In this document: positions 48,259 to 59,459 of the stretch, piece after piece
Layout: each line of letters opens with the position of its first letter
How positions within the stretch are numbered: the first letter of the stretch is position 1
Assembly (NCBI RefSeq): GCF_041381155.1
Contig: NC_091137.1
Coordinates: 17,541,765 to 17,605,764, forward strand
DNA length: 64,000 nt
DNA from: Argopecten irradians
Taxonomy: Eukaryota; Mollusca; Bivalvia; Pectinida; Pectinidae
Direction: 5' to 3'
Made by a program: the position numbers and the translations under genes
Notes under the pieces: model-generated
Databases searched by the model: none
What the model was told of the DNA's origin: nothing
Seen by the model: the letters and a program-made list of their open reading frames with translations, nothing else

Positions 48259-48784
48259 TATATCCATATATAACAATTAGTCATGCGTTTCTCGATATTG
48301 TTATTTGCTAAGTTGATATTTATTATTTCTGTTTTTTAACAGTTGTGGATTGTTTAAATTTCATTGATTTATTTATTTCGAATTAACATTTTTTCCGTGT
48401 TTCATAAATTTTGAATTCAAACACTTGCTATAATTAGTATCTACATGATAGAGTTTGTAAGTAAAGGAGGTGTGGTTATATCTATTTCTGCTTCATTAAG
48501 TTTTATATTTAGAACGACGGGTTTTATAGTAACATAATTAACGTTTCTCGCCCCTTGTAACCGGAGCATGCTAGCTAGTTAGTGGTGGATGTCGACGTCG
48601 AGATATATATGTTTGGTGTTGTTGTCTATTATTGATGGTGATGTTATTTGTAAACAAACGTGAGTGCTATAGAATTCCGGAATGTAAAGTATTCTGGATA
48701 ATGGGTATTGAAGCTGTGTCGGTTGGATGATATTGAGAGGGAGCAAAAGGATTGTTGTCATAAATATATCGCATCATGTGAATC
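48259..48784. other. Intergenic, no gene seen
   Basis: AT-rich sequence with no supported gene. Confidence 0.4.
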
Positions 48785-48846
48785 TGGAAAACAGGTCACT
48801 GTGGAAAACAGGTCACTGTGACCTGTGGAAAACAGGTCACTGTGGG
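48785..48846. repeat. Short tandem repeat of GGAAAACAGGTCACTGTG
   Basis: Three copies of the 18-base unit: two adjacent, the third after a short inverted piece (ACCTGT). Confidence 0.9.
48810..48824. promoter_or_regulatory. Perfect palindromic oestrogen-response-element core
   Basis: AGGTCACTGTGACCT is two inverted AGGTCA half-sites with a 3-base spacer, the consensus nuclear-receptor element for oestrogen-receptor-type dimers. Adjacent repeat units add single AGGTCA half-sites. Function is unproven; the match may be a by-product of the tandem repeat. Confidence 0.35.
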
Positions 48847-49469
48847 CTCAACGCAGACAAAATGCTTTTGGGTTTTTGTTTTGCTTTGTTGGGTTTTTTT
48901 TTAATGTGGGTACAATTCTATAAAATTTACAGTAAAATATATGAAATGAGCAAAACATTAAAACGAAACACAATGTCGTGACTTGAATTGTGTTTGAAGT
49001 TCAAAAGATTTTTTTTTATTTTTTGCATGACATTTTGACCTGAAATTGACTGAAATTCACATATTTTCTTCATATAAAATTGACCTCATATTATTGAAAC
49101 AGACGATGTCAATTTCAGATCAATTTTGCCGCTGTTAAGAGATTAGTATATAAATATCGCCAACAATCATTTACAAAATGGCGGATTATATAGAGAGACA
49201 CACAACTGATATTGAAACATTGTAAGTCATACTGCGCATACGATATAGGATTTGTCTGTGATACAAAACTAAATTCAAAAGAAGAAAATTTAATCATTTT
49301 TGATAATACATGAATTCATTCTTATGCCATCGATATATGTTTTCTTATGTTATTATATTTTAAGAAACTTTTTGGGTTTTTTTCGTCATTATTTCTTGTT
49401 ATATTTTTCAGAAGGAACATAGAACAATGCATTTGTAACATAATAGCCTCACTAAATTGTCCCTTTAAT
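48847..49469. other. Intergenic with a MITE end fragment
   Basis: AT-rich. 49409-49466 (AACATAGAACAATGCATTTG; AGCCTCACTAAATTGTCC) matches the right end of the element inserted at 6485-7063. No gene. Confidence 0.45.
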
Positions 49470-50279
49470 GAAAAATCAACAAAGTGTGCTTTATTGTTAG
49501 TAGAAATACTAAATGACCAAATCGTTATTGAAATATTTCATTAGATATCAAAATACTATGCAAGTTGTTTCTTAATTTTATAATAGATTGTCGTAATGTC
49601 AGTGGAACTAACGATAACCACATCAATGATTACAACGGTCATCGTCACATCAAAAATAAATACAATCAAATTCTACGTTAGACTGTTCAAATTTTTAACG
49701 AAAGTTGAAATGTCCATAGGTTAGGGTTAGCCACAATCTAATTAAAATTCGATGTTCATTATCTACTCCGTACACTCCGTATGAACGGAGTATACGGAGT
49801 AGATAATGAACATCGAATTTTAATTAGATTGGGTTAGCCACTACGTCAATGTTAACACAATCAACTCACTGTTACTCGAAGCTTTAAAGCTAAGATATTT
49901 ACACTCATTTGTCATTAAATTGCTATGTCACCTTATCAAGTCGAAATAATATGTATCCGGTAATAAAGGACGTCCAAAGAGTGACCATTATAACGTCACG
50001 GAAGTCTACGTTTTCACTAAAAGACTGTTTTGTAGATGGCATCGTCGGTATTTCGTTATGCATATTTTCTTAGTTTGCTTTTAACATCTTAATAGCAGAT
50101 CTACCAACATGGGCAATGGACATAGATTTAAACATTAAACGTAATTTGCATCTGGTATCTACGGTCTATATATAGATGCCAGAACTTTGCAGACAAACTT
50201 CATATTGTTGCCTTAAATATCACTTTACTTGTTGATCATTTTATCCCAAATGAGAAATGATACACATGTATTATGACCG
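49470..50279. repeat. 3' flank shared by the two TRIM-like paralogues (left copy)
   Basis: Homologous to 62265-62686, for example GTGTGCTTTATTGTTAGTA, TTTCTTAATTTTATAATAGA and TATATATAGATGCCAGA. The left copy is about 390 bp longer, partly through a hairpin insertion and other sequence absent on the right. Confidence 0.9.
49724..49841. repeat. Near-perfect hairpin insertion with 11-bp direct flanks
   Basis: Two 46-base arms (49735-49780 and 49785-49830) are inverted copies with one mismatch around a 4-base loop ATGA. The direct repeat GGGTTAGCCAC lies on both sides (49724-49734 and 49831-49841). The equivalent position beside the other TRIM-like paralogue lacks it. Confidence 0.95.
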
Positions 50280-52271
50280 TCAGACAAGTTGAAATAGGTG
50301 AATATAATTTCTTTTCTCGGCGGATACATTCGACACAACAACCTTATCCCCACACACAAAAATCCCTCTCGGTCTCACGGTACCGTCTGCTTCTGTCAAC
50401 AGTTCCCGGATGATTGACCCGTCCCAGGACATCTGCATCACGTTGTTGGACGTATCACCACAAACATATACGTTACGTTCCACGTCCATGTCGACTCCAT
50501 AGGCTTTCTTAACGACCCCTGCCTTCAGTAAGTCGGTGTGTACGTCATCAGCAGTCAATCTGCTGACGGCAGTACTGTCCTTACAATCGGTATAATGTGT
50601 CAGGAAAAGTTGCTTACCGATAGGATCTCGACACATTCCGTATATGTATCCGGTTTGTCCTAGTAGCTTGTGTATTGTACCGTCATTGGTCACACTGACT
50701 ACGTCAGACCTCGTACTCACTACGAATTCTCCATCCCTGTACACTATACCGTAACAATCAACTTTTGTATTTATTTCAGATGACAGAGTAATTTTGGAGG
50801 ATGTAACTTTTACTACACGTATACCCCCGGGTCTACTTATACCGACAGCCACAGTAGTGTTGTCTACCATACACATGTCAAAGGGGTATCCATTTACTTT
50901 CATCTCGTCGACAACATCTCCTTCAATGTTGATCAGCTTTAGCTTCTTGTTTGCGTAATCACTGATAACAATTCGGCCATCAGATAGGTAAACAAGTCCA
51001 TTAATGCTGCAATCAGACGAATCTGACGGACATCGAATATACACTTGTCTAATTTGTTTCAACTCTCGTTTAGAGAAAGGTCGATGTAACGCTTTTAAAC
51101 CAACTGGGATAGATCTAGGTTGTTTTCGGACAGCAACTTTCCCAAGACTCAATGATGCGACTTGTCCAGATACATCGAAGTGAAATTCGTGTTCTAGAGT
51201 CGTGGTGGAGAATTTGTTGCTTATCTCTTCTAACAAATCTTTACAGGACTCGATCTCCGCTTGTGCTCTCTGGTACAAAAGGACAGCACTCACGTGGTCT
51301 TTGTTCTGCTGAGCCGTGGCCGACAACGCGAGGGTATTCTCCATGGCCGCCTTAAGACGCTCGCACTTCTGACTGGAAACCCTCAGCTTTTCATGTTCTT
51401 CTTTGAACTTAGTAATTAACTCATCCATAACTTCGCTCTTCATTTTCGTCACCCACTTGATTATCCGTTCCTGCAGGTCGTCTAGACTTTTCAGTACTGC
51501 ATCCTTGCTGTCTGTGGTATTTTGAATCTGCAGAGAAAATTCCTTCATCAGAGAATCCATAGTACAAACCAATTCCTTCAATGATTTCCGCTTTTCTTCA
51601 AAGTGAGATGACTTGTCTAATGTGTTGAAGTATTCTTCTGTCGTTGATACATCTTCACATTTCCTGTGATCTACGTGTATACACTTACTGCATCCAAGAA
51701 ACCTGTGGTCCTGACAGTAGCAATCCATCCTCTCTTTGTGTTTGTCACATTTTCTGATCGATACTTCTGGACTGAACTGGAATTTATCAGACACCATGAT
51801 ATTGAGTATATCACAGTCGGTATGGACCATATCATGGTGTTCTTCCTTACAGGATTTACAGAAGAAAGATTTGTTATATTCACACCAGAACTGTGCTGTT
51901 GCCATGCGCCCTTTCTTATGACAGGGTTTACATTGATAATGCTCTGTGGTCTGGTTCGCGAGCCTAATCCTCTCCACGGCATTACTGTCGATCGGAAACT
52001 GTTGGACCCAGTTCTTCTTGTCCTCTGAGGTGTCGACTGGGTGAGTCAACTTCCTACAGACCGGACAGGTAAAGGATGTCCCATTGTCGCTTTTCCCTGA
52101 AATCGTCTCTTTAACGATGTACAGACTCAAACATTCCTCACAGAAGGTATGGAGGCACGGAAGATATTTTGGCAGACGTAGTTGCTCTAGACAGATAGGA
52201 CAGTCCAGGAGGTGGCTAGATCGTGCACCGTCCACCGAAGGAGTGTCTGGACGGGGTCCACCTTCAGCCAT
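50280..52271 (-). CDS. RING / B-box / coiled-coil / NHL-type TRIM-like E3 ubiquitin ligase
   Basis: One open coding exon of 663 residues. A complete C3HC4 RING lies at residues 24-72 (C24, C27, C39, H41, C44, C47, C69, C72), an atypical first B-box at about 115-160, and a second B-box at about 173-205 with its C/H ligands. A long coiled coil follows (about 210-340), then a C-terminal half with repeated G-x-V-Y and D-x-R-x-V-I-S-D blades typical of an NHL-like beta propeller (about 420-663). This layout is that of TRIM-type E3 ubiquitin ligases: the RING recruits the E2, the coiled coil dimerises, and the propeller binds substrate or RNA. Target unknown. The first ATG precedes the RING directly. 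It acts in the cytosol by family expectation. A close paralogue lies 10 kb away on the same strand. Confidence 0.93.
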   Translation of the reverse strand: MAEGGPRPDTPSVDGARSSHLLDCPICLEQLRLPKYLPCLHTFCEECLSLYIVKETISGKSDNGTSFTCPVCRKLTHPVDTSEDKKNWVQQFPIDSNAVERIRLANQTTEHYQCKPCHKKGRMATAQFWCEYNKSFFCKSCKEEHHDMVHTDCDILNIMVSDKFQFSPEVSIRKCDKHKERMDCYCQDHRFLGCSKCIHVDHRKCEDVSTTEEYFNTLDKSSHFEEKRKSLKELVCTMDSLMKEFSLQIQNTTDSKDAVLKSLDDLQERIIKWVTKMKSEVMDELITKFKEEHEKLRVSSQKCERLKAAMENTLALSATAQQNKDHVSAVLLYQRAQAEIESCKDLLEEISNKFSTTTLEHEFHFDVSGQVASLSLGKVAVRKQPRSIPVGLKALHRPFSKRELKQIRQVYIRCPSDSSDCSINGLVYLSDGRIVISDYANKKLKLINIEGDVVDEMKVNGYPFDMCMVDNTTVAVGISRPGGIRVVKVTSSKITLSSEINTKVDCYGIVYRDGEFVVSTRSDVVSVTNDGTIHKLLGQTGYIYGMCRDPIGKQLFLTHYTDCKDSTAVSRLTADDVHTDLLKAGVVKKAYGVDMDVERNVYVCGDTSNNVMQMSWDGSIIRELLTEADGTVRPRGIFVCGDKVVVSNVSAEKRNYIHLFQLV

Positions 52272-52300
52272 GATTATCCGTACGTGGAATGCCCGATTTA

Positions 52301-52325
52301 TCTACAAGAACAAAAGTAATCAATT
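52301..52325 (-). other. Possible splice acceptor of a 5' UTR intron
   Basis: On the minus strand the sequence TTACTTTTGTTCTTGTAG ends about 30 bases before the start codon. This is a good pyrimidine tract plus AG, so the first exon of this gene may be non-coding and lie further right. Inference only. Confidence 0.4.
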
Positions 52326-52710
52326 ATTTTTGATTGGTGTACCGATGTGACCATCATACAAATCATTCTAAAACATTAATTTATAACTGAAATAGCTGAA
52401 CATCAATGTAATAATATTGTATTGATATGCAATGTTTAACTTCCTTACAATTTCTTGTTACATAAATTGTTTATTTCATAACTCTAAATGTTATTCTTGT
52501 CCAAGACCAAAAACTGAATTGCTAATATAGAATCAAACAGGACTTCAGTAGGCACGCGAAATTGTACCAATAACTACTGTGTATGTCTATTATCTGATGT
52601 GTTTATCTGATGTATTCTTTGTAAGACCTTATTTATCCATGTATTACGTATAACTCCTGTGGGATTGGGGTCGATAAACTTTTACAATGATATACACAAC
52701 ATGTTAATAA
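52326..52710. other. Upstream region of the TRIM-like gene
   Basis: AT-rich, no clear core promoter motif and no repeat. Confidence 0.35.
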
Positions 52711-53684
52711 CCCTCGAGACATGACAGCTTTGGTATTATGGTCCTCTCGAGACGTCAGTCATGACCCCTTTGGTATTATGGTCCTCTCGAGACAGCATTC
52801 ATGCCTCCTTTGGTATTAAGTTCCTCTCGAGACATCAGTCATGACCCCTTTGGTATTAAGTTCCTCTCGAGACATCAGTCATGCCTCCTTTGGTATTATG
52901 GTCTTCTCGAGACATCAGTCATGACCCCTTTGTTATTCTTTCATACCTACGGGTGTAATACTGGCTGGTCTAGGGTAATACACTCATGTCGCTTGAGGCT
53001 GTATTGCATGGCTACCCATGCCATAAAGCCTCGTGACGTCACGGCGTCAACAAAATTTCTATTTCCTCGATAAAATTTTAACATTTTTTACAAACTTGAC
53101 TGGTTTTACTATAAAAGATGCAAACACAACAGAATTTTTGTTGAAAATATCACATAGAAAAATTGACTTTCAGCCGTGGATTTCTTCGAATTTATTTCAA
53201 AATGGCAGGATATTGTAGTTGTAAAATTGCAATAAAACGTCGAGGTTTGAAAGAAAAATACTCTTTCATAAGTGGATATGAAGAATGGGGATGTTCTACC
53301 CTCGGGATCACAAAATGTTGCAAGACCCTCGGCAAGCCTCGGGTTTTACTACATTTTGTGACCCTCGGGTAGAATATCCCTATCCTTCACATCCACGTAT
53401 GAAAGAGTCTTATATTATTGTCCTTTCGAGACATCAGTCATGAACCCTTTGGTATTATGGTCCTCTCGAGACATCAGTCATGACCCCTTTGGTATTATGG
53501 TCCTCTCGAGACATCAGTCATGACCCCTTTGGTATCAAGGTCCTCTCGAGACGTCAGTCATGACCCCTTTGGTATTATGGTCCTCTCGAGACATCAGTCA
53601 TGACTCATTTGGTATTATAGTCCTCTCGAGACATCAGTCATGAGACTCATGACCCTTTTGGTATTATGGTCCTCACCACAAGGA
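52711..53684. repeat. 40-bp minisatellite with XhoI-like palindrome, split by an element
   Basis: The unit CATGACCCCTTTGGTATTAT followed by GGTCCTCTCGAGACATCAGT repeats about six times at 52711-52937 and about seven times at 53412-53684. Each unit holds the palindrome TCTCGAGA. Small variants (GACGTCAG, CATGCCTC) mark individual copies. Confidence 0.95.
52938..53408. mobile_element. Foldback-type element inserted in the minisatellite
   Basis: About 470 bp bounded by CTTTCATACCTACGGGTG at the left and the complement of CTCTTTCATACGTGGATG at the right. Its right third (53258-53408) is itself an inverted repeat with arms of about 70 bp (CTACCCTCGGGATCACAAAA and its counterpart). No coding capacity. 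Confidence 0.8.
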
Positions 53685-54568
53685 CAAAGAAATAATTACA
53701 AATAGTCTGAGCTATTCATGTGCCAACACAAAAATGGTTACAATGACACTGACACTGTATGCAGTACATTGGTGTGTAATTTTGTGTGATTATAATTGTA
53801 GAGCCCTAGAACGTATACTAATAATACTCTAAGCAAGGATGTCAACTGTAACTAATGCTTGTGTCCCTATGGTAGCCATCGACAGTTTCAGGACTTTCCA
53901 AATCGCACACATAGCCATGTTGTCAAAGTGAAATCGGATATCTTATAAAACGCTGTACGAGGCATCTTATAACATTAATATAAAAGACAAAAGAGCAAAA
54001 AAGGGGGTTTAATGTTAGCTTACAAGTTAAGTACAATTCTTTTTCACTTACTAACATACATCATCATGTTTTCCCTACGTTTGTTGCTATTTTGTGTTTT
54101 ATATAAATGTTATCAACTACCTCCAAAAGCGCTTAAACCGATATCCAAATTCACATGAAGACATGCACAGGGACTTGTAATGTACATGAATATTTTATAA
54201 AATGTATTATATAAAAGGACAAAGGAACCAACGAAATGACTAAACGAAGCACACCTGCTTAAATATTTATCTACATCTGATAAGCTTCACGTAAAATTAA
54301 TGTATATTTTGAAGTTATATGTGTCGTAACTGGGCGAAAATTTTGACATGTTATATTTTTTCTTCAGTAACATACATGTATCTATTTCATGAATTAAGAT
54401 GATAAAAGCAAAAAGTAAACATTCAAATGGACAGACAAACATATATGATGCCTTATAAACATAAGTTACAAAACAGAATTTTTGCAAAGTAAAATTCTAG
54501 GTTTTATGCCTTATGTTTGTGTAAAAGAAATGATATCTGAAGAATGACTTTACTATTACTACATGAGA
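53685..54568. other. Intergenic, no gene seen
   Basis: AT-rich sequence with no supported gene or recognised repeat. Confidence 0.4.
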
Positions 54569-55076
54569 TCCCAGAGGGATCTTGGCGCCCACCAAAAAAT
54601 GACCTACATCTGACAATGACAATGGAAAGAGGGATATTTTCTCTGCTTTTCAAACTTTCACTACATACTACATATGAAATTTGAGAAAGACCCTTTCAGT
54701 ACTTTCTGAGATATATAGCAGTAACAAACAATTATCAAAATCCAAGATAGCTACCTGTCGACCATCGTGTTGACCAACATGAAATTTTGAGATAGATCCC
54801 TTCAGTACTTTCTGAGAAGTAGCGGTAACAAACTTCAATTATCACAGTCCAAGATGGCGGCCTATCGGCCATCTCGTGCATCGATCGGTCCCGAAATGCA
54901 ATATGCACAACTAGGGACCTAGGGGAACCTGCAAGTGCAATTTGAGGCAGAAATCTTCAGTACTTTCTGACAAATAGCTGTAACAAGAATTGTTAACGGA
55001 CGGACGGACGGAAGGACGGACGGACCACGGACGAAAGGCGATTTGAATAGCCCACCATCTGATGATGGTGGGCTAA
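54569..55076 (+). mobile_element. Non-autonomous Helitron-like element
   Basis: Starts TCCCAGAGGGATCTTGGCGC after an A, and ends in the hairpin CCCACCATC-TGAT-GATGGTGGG followed by CTAA and then T. A 5' TC, a 3' hairpin with CTRR, and insertion between A and T are Helitron traits; the hairpin abutting CTAA is unusual. Inside are three diverged copies of a unit with TTCAGTACTTTCTGA and GTAACAA, and a GGAC-rich run (54997-55024). I recall similar sequences as abundant in bivalve genomes, from memory only. Confidence 0.6.
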
Positions 55077-55297
55077 TAAACTGTAAAAATGTTAAATGAA
55101 CGTGTAAACCACAACTTAACTCCATGGTCTGACCGCAGGTACTCATTACTGCACTGTAAAAGTAAATATAATGATTTTTGGCAGTACTGTCAGAAATCAT
55201 TTTCAGCTTTTTTTTGTAATTGTTAAATTAAAACCTATGCATTGTAAGTATTGTAAGGCTCAAAATCTTGGTAAATTTTGCTGGTGAATAAAACAAT

Positions 55298-55678
55298 CTG
55301 ATTAAAATACAGATCCTTATTATCACTACGTTGGATAAGAGGATCTGAGAACATCCCATTAGGGGTCACGTCAAGATGACCTTTTGAAATGGCCAATCAA
55401 ATTGGCACTGCCAGAATCTTGACTGGGGACGAAATCGTTTAAAAAAGCTGTCGAAATTATTTTCGTGTATGCAGTCATATCGCCCGAAGTGCACAACAAA
55501 GCTAATTGTATATGTATAGTGGGGCGAAAAGACGTTTTCAATTGCTGTTGTAAGGTGTAGAAACTGCATTTGCTCTGAAGTACACGTGGTATAAAGGTCA
55601 TCTGGACGTGACCCCTTATGGAATATTGTCAGATCCTATATTGAACGGAGTGGTTATAAGGATCTGTGTTTTAATCAG
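55298..55678. mobile_element. MITE with about 90-bp terminal inverted repeats
   Basis: A 381-bp element. The left end CTGATTAAAATACAGATCCT matches the complement of the right end CTGATTAAAACACAGATCCT, and the match continues inward through GGATCTGA and AGGGGTCACGTC. No coding capacity. Confidence 0.9.
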
Positions 55679-55904
55679 TTGTGAATAAAATATCAAAAGC
55701 TCTTGATGCGTGTGTATGAAAATTATGGCAAATAGCTTTTATAAACTGCATACTATATTTATTCTTACTTTTCCCTTTGCTGTATTATATATTATGATGG
55801 GACTTGGCCCTGAGACTTGCGAAATCATGAATGAACCAATTACAAGTACAAACCAATAACATTGATACATGTCTTTCCCCTTTTGAATTGAATGTATAAA
55901 TGAA

Positions 55905-57091
55905 TAGTGGACCCGCGATAATCCGGACGCCGATAGTCCGGAAAAGTCCGTCCCCGGACGGAAACGTCAGGGGACGGACTTCCGTAACGTTATTTATACT
56001 CACTGGTCCGGAAATTCGTATTCCGAATCCGGAACTCCATTTTGGGAACGGAATGTAATTTTCGTTAATAGATTCCCGCAATAATCCTTGCAGTTTGTTG
56101 TCGCTACGTGCCTATAAAACAGTCATCTGTACGTACAATACACACTATCACTTGACACTGATCATGAGTGTGTTGTCATAACGACGGCTGCCAGGTCATA
56201 GCCACGGGCGTTTACCTGAACACCTTTCACACGGGTACATGCAGTCATGTAACGGTTCATTGAAATTGGTTTTCTATAGGAAATCAAACTTCAGTGTTGT
56301 AATTGAGATACGAAATATATTTTTAGCCACACGCTTTTAAATATGCAGTTTGAGCTTGGGTACGGGTACGTATGCTATAGATACCTTCCTTGTTTCGCAT
56401 GCAGAATATATCGATATGAGTATCGGATACAATGAAGTGAGATAATACTCACAAAATTAATAAGAATTTTAAATGTATGTGAATTTTTTTCGAATTCGTC
56501 GTCTGTGGTATAAGATATAAAGGCTACGGCACATGCCATTTACATATGTGTAACATTGTGCACGAAGTAAGACGTGAACGGGCGCATGGTTGTTCATTAC
56601 ACACATCTGTAAGTCAGAAAGCACAGACTTGTAGAAATTGTCATTAAAACACACATTATACAAAATAACAATTATATGAGTTCATAAAATGTTCACAACT
56701 ATTTGTTCTCATAGTACGTAGATGATATTGATCCTTTGTTAGGCAATTTGCCGTACGAAAGATCAAGAGTGGGATATGTAGATATATGCATACATCGTAT
56801 ACAATTAACGATGGCTTTAAGTTTCGTATTTTAAAAAAAATTACGCTTATTTAATATTCTTAACTTAATGATATAAAAAATATCTATAAAACATAACACG
56901 CGAAGTATTATATATAATACACGTAAATTAGCCTACATAAAAGCCTATCATCGATTACAAGGTCAAGGGGAGTAACTCGTACGTGACAATTTAATTGACT
57001 AAAAACACGAAATTCGGCAGTCCGGAAAACTCGTAATCCGGACGGTTTAGACTGGGAACGAAGGTGTCCGGATTATCGAGGGTCCACTGTA
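55905..57091. mobile_element. Non-autonomous pogo/Tigger-like DNA transposon
   Basis: About 1.19 kb flanked by TA. The termini GTGGACCCGCGATAATCCGG (left) and the complement of AGTGGACCCTCGATAATCCG (right) resemble the TIRs of the pogo/Tigger branch of Tc1/mariner. The right end is intact; the left lacks the first bases. The interior has no transposase frame. A 12-base hairpin (AAGTCCGTCCCC and its complement) lies at about 55948-55985. Confidence 0.8.
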
Positions 57092-57095
57092 TATA

Positions 57096-57390
57096 TCTAT
57101 AAAAGTGGTAGTTTCTGCTCCTGCTTAGCGCTTAGCATAACGGGAGTGGGACGACTGGTTCACCCGTTGTCAGTATAATGTGACCGGGTGGAGTTTGTTG
57201 CATGGTGTCTTCGGCGGCATGCTTCAGTGCTATAGCACTATAAAAAGGGCAATAGTTCCACTATACAAGAAGACACAACATGAATATACACGCAACACAC
57301 CGCATACATGGGAGACCGTCCTTATATGACCATAGCTATCAATAGGACGTTAAAATAATCAAACAAATAAACAGACAAATAAATCTTTCA
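57096..57390 (+). repeat. R1 interspersed repeat
   Basis: Contains TGCTCCTGCTTAGCGCTTAG, GGGAGTGGGACGACTGGTTC, GTGCTATAGCACTATAAAAA and the tail CAATAGGACGTTAAAATAAT with CAAATAAACA. It lies directly beside the pogo-like element, lacks the R1 head, and is the cleanest body copy in the window. Confidence 0.8.
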
Positions 57391-59459
57391 GTGTTGGTTA
57401 TACTTCGTATATTTGTGACTCGGTAGGCACTCAGTGGTAAAACACTATATATATGGACATTTTAGTGCTGCCTGGTTACAATGAAGGTCGGAGTGAGAAT
57501 GACAATGGGGGATTAAGTAAAGAGTCAAAACCCAGTTAATCTAAAATCAAAACCTTTTGATTAAGCTTATATTGATTACTAACCAATTAATATCGTTATT
57601 ATTTAGTGTTTAATACAACAGAAAGATATGTATGTTTTTCATCATTGTAGGTGATTTCTTCTATAGTAATGTACATAATTATGTATTAGTGTGCTTTTTC
57701 AGTATCATGTACGATTTGTGCCAATTTAAAAAAAATAATTAATGATATTATATAGATACAGTCCAGTGCAAATATGTTTTTAAAAGTATGATTCTATATA
57801 CATGCATGTATTCTTGTAGAGAGGGCGTATATAGGCTTTGCCTGCTGCCTGACTCAAATTAAATCTTGTGATTTAATAAAATATTTTGAAATAAAAATCA
57901 AACCTGCTTGTTAAAAAAACGTGTTATGTCGAATATGATCATTATTTTTTATTGAAAAATATCCCTAGAATGTCAATTAAATTAATACAAAATGCATATT
58001 AAGAGAATATGTGTGTGTGTTTGACTTTGAACGGACAGACGTAGCTACAGTGAGAACATTCAGTTGCAGATGTTGAAATAAAGATACGTCGATATAGAGA
58101 GTCTTTCGATTTTTCCACATAGCAAATTTATTAAGAATATACTGGTAGTAAGTATGTACATATTTGACATTATTCGACGTAATACGGGTGACTTTTTGAG
58201 GTAGGTGTGCTTCGGTCAGTCATTCCTTGTCCTTTTATATAGTATTTATGCTCATATCTGACCACTGTCTTCATTACAAGTCCCTGTGGCTACGTGCGAA
58301 ACGAAAGTCCTTTAAATAAGGTAGATGTCAAATGTTAGATATCAAATATAACATATAAAACATGATTTGACAAATAAATATTACATTTGGGATTATAAAC
58401 CAAACATGAACTTAATATAATGCACCTCGGTATGGATATCTTGTTTGATAATGGCGTAACCATCTAGCATACCTTCCTCTTTCGGTTTAGGTATATCTAA
58501 CACTGCTTTCATTGTGTTATAGTTATGTATGTCCGAGACGGTCACACCAATGAACATATAAAACAGTTAGTACACTGTTTAACACCTTATACTGAATAAT
58601 GTATTTCAAGTGTGATATAAACAACAATTAATGATTTACGTACATGATCTACCTAAACGTACCTGTCCATTAGTTGTTAATAATCAGGTCATCAGGTATG
58701 TTCGTGATTTGGCTTTGTCTGTACAGTCAGCTGACAGAGGCCAATGTAATCTAATAGTACAAACATATTTCCCGTGAGTGTCAAATCCGGAATAAAATAA
58801 TAATAATCTTTACGTCTTCGGGAATAATTTGTGTCAGAAAGTTAATTAATCAAGGCTTGCTTTATTGCCAGAAATAATCATGTGAATGGTTGTTAATGTG
58901 GTTTGATAATTGTGATAACAAAAGATACAGATAATACTATGATATAACGTCAGAGCCTTGCTAATATAAGGGAACAATAAACTAAATGCAAAAAAAAAGA
59001 ACTTCGAAATGGCCCATGCGTATACAAGATTGAGCCTAGGATAGAATTTTTAGCCGGCCGCTGATTGGCTGGCTAATTATGAATTTCAAAAGAAAAATGT
59101 TTTCTGACAGGCAATTACTCATAGATAACCATGATATGAATTTGGAAATTCAGATTGAGATTTAGGTTCAAAATATCAATTTTGATAATGAATTGGTAAA
59201 AATATTAGAGTTTCAGGATTTTTTAGTGCAAAATGCGCCTGATTTCAATATGACTACTCTGGTTGGAGTTTGAGCTGAAGGACCCAAACTTGATATGAGA
59301 ACCTAAACTTTAAGTATATAACACAATAGCTAACTAATATTCAGATGTTTCAATAATAAATTACAAAACTTGAACACTGTGGTCTATGTAAAATTATTTA
59401 GTTGGTTGCTCTCTATATCAGTCGAAAGTTTATCAGTCATGACAAAATTACATAATGTA
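57391..59459. other. Intergenic, no gene seen
   Basis: About 2 kb of AT-rich sequence with a short GT run near 58010-58021. No supported gene or recognised repeat. Confidence 0.4.

Noticed and set aside
48810-48824. Calling the oestrogen-response-like palindrome a proven enhancer
   Set aside because: It sits in a short tandem repeat and nothing else in the sequence shows regulation; kept only as a candidate site.
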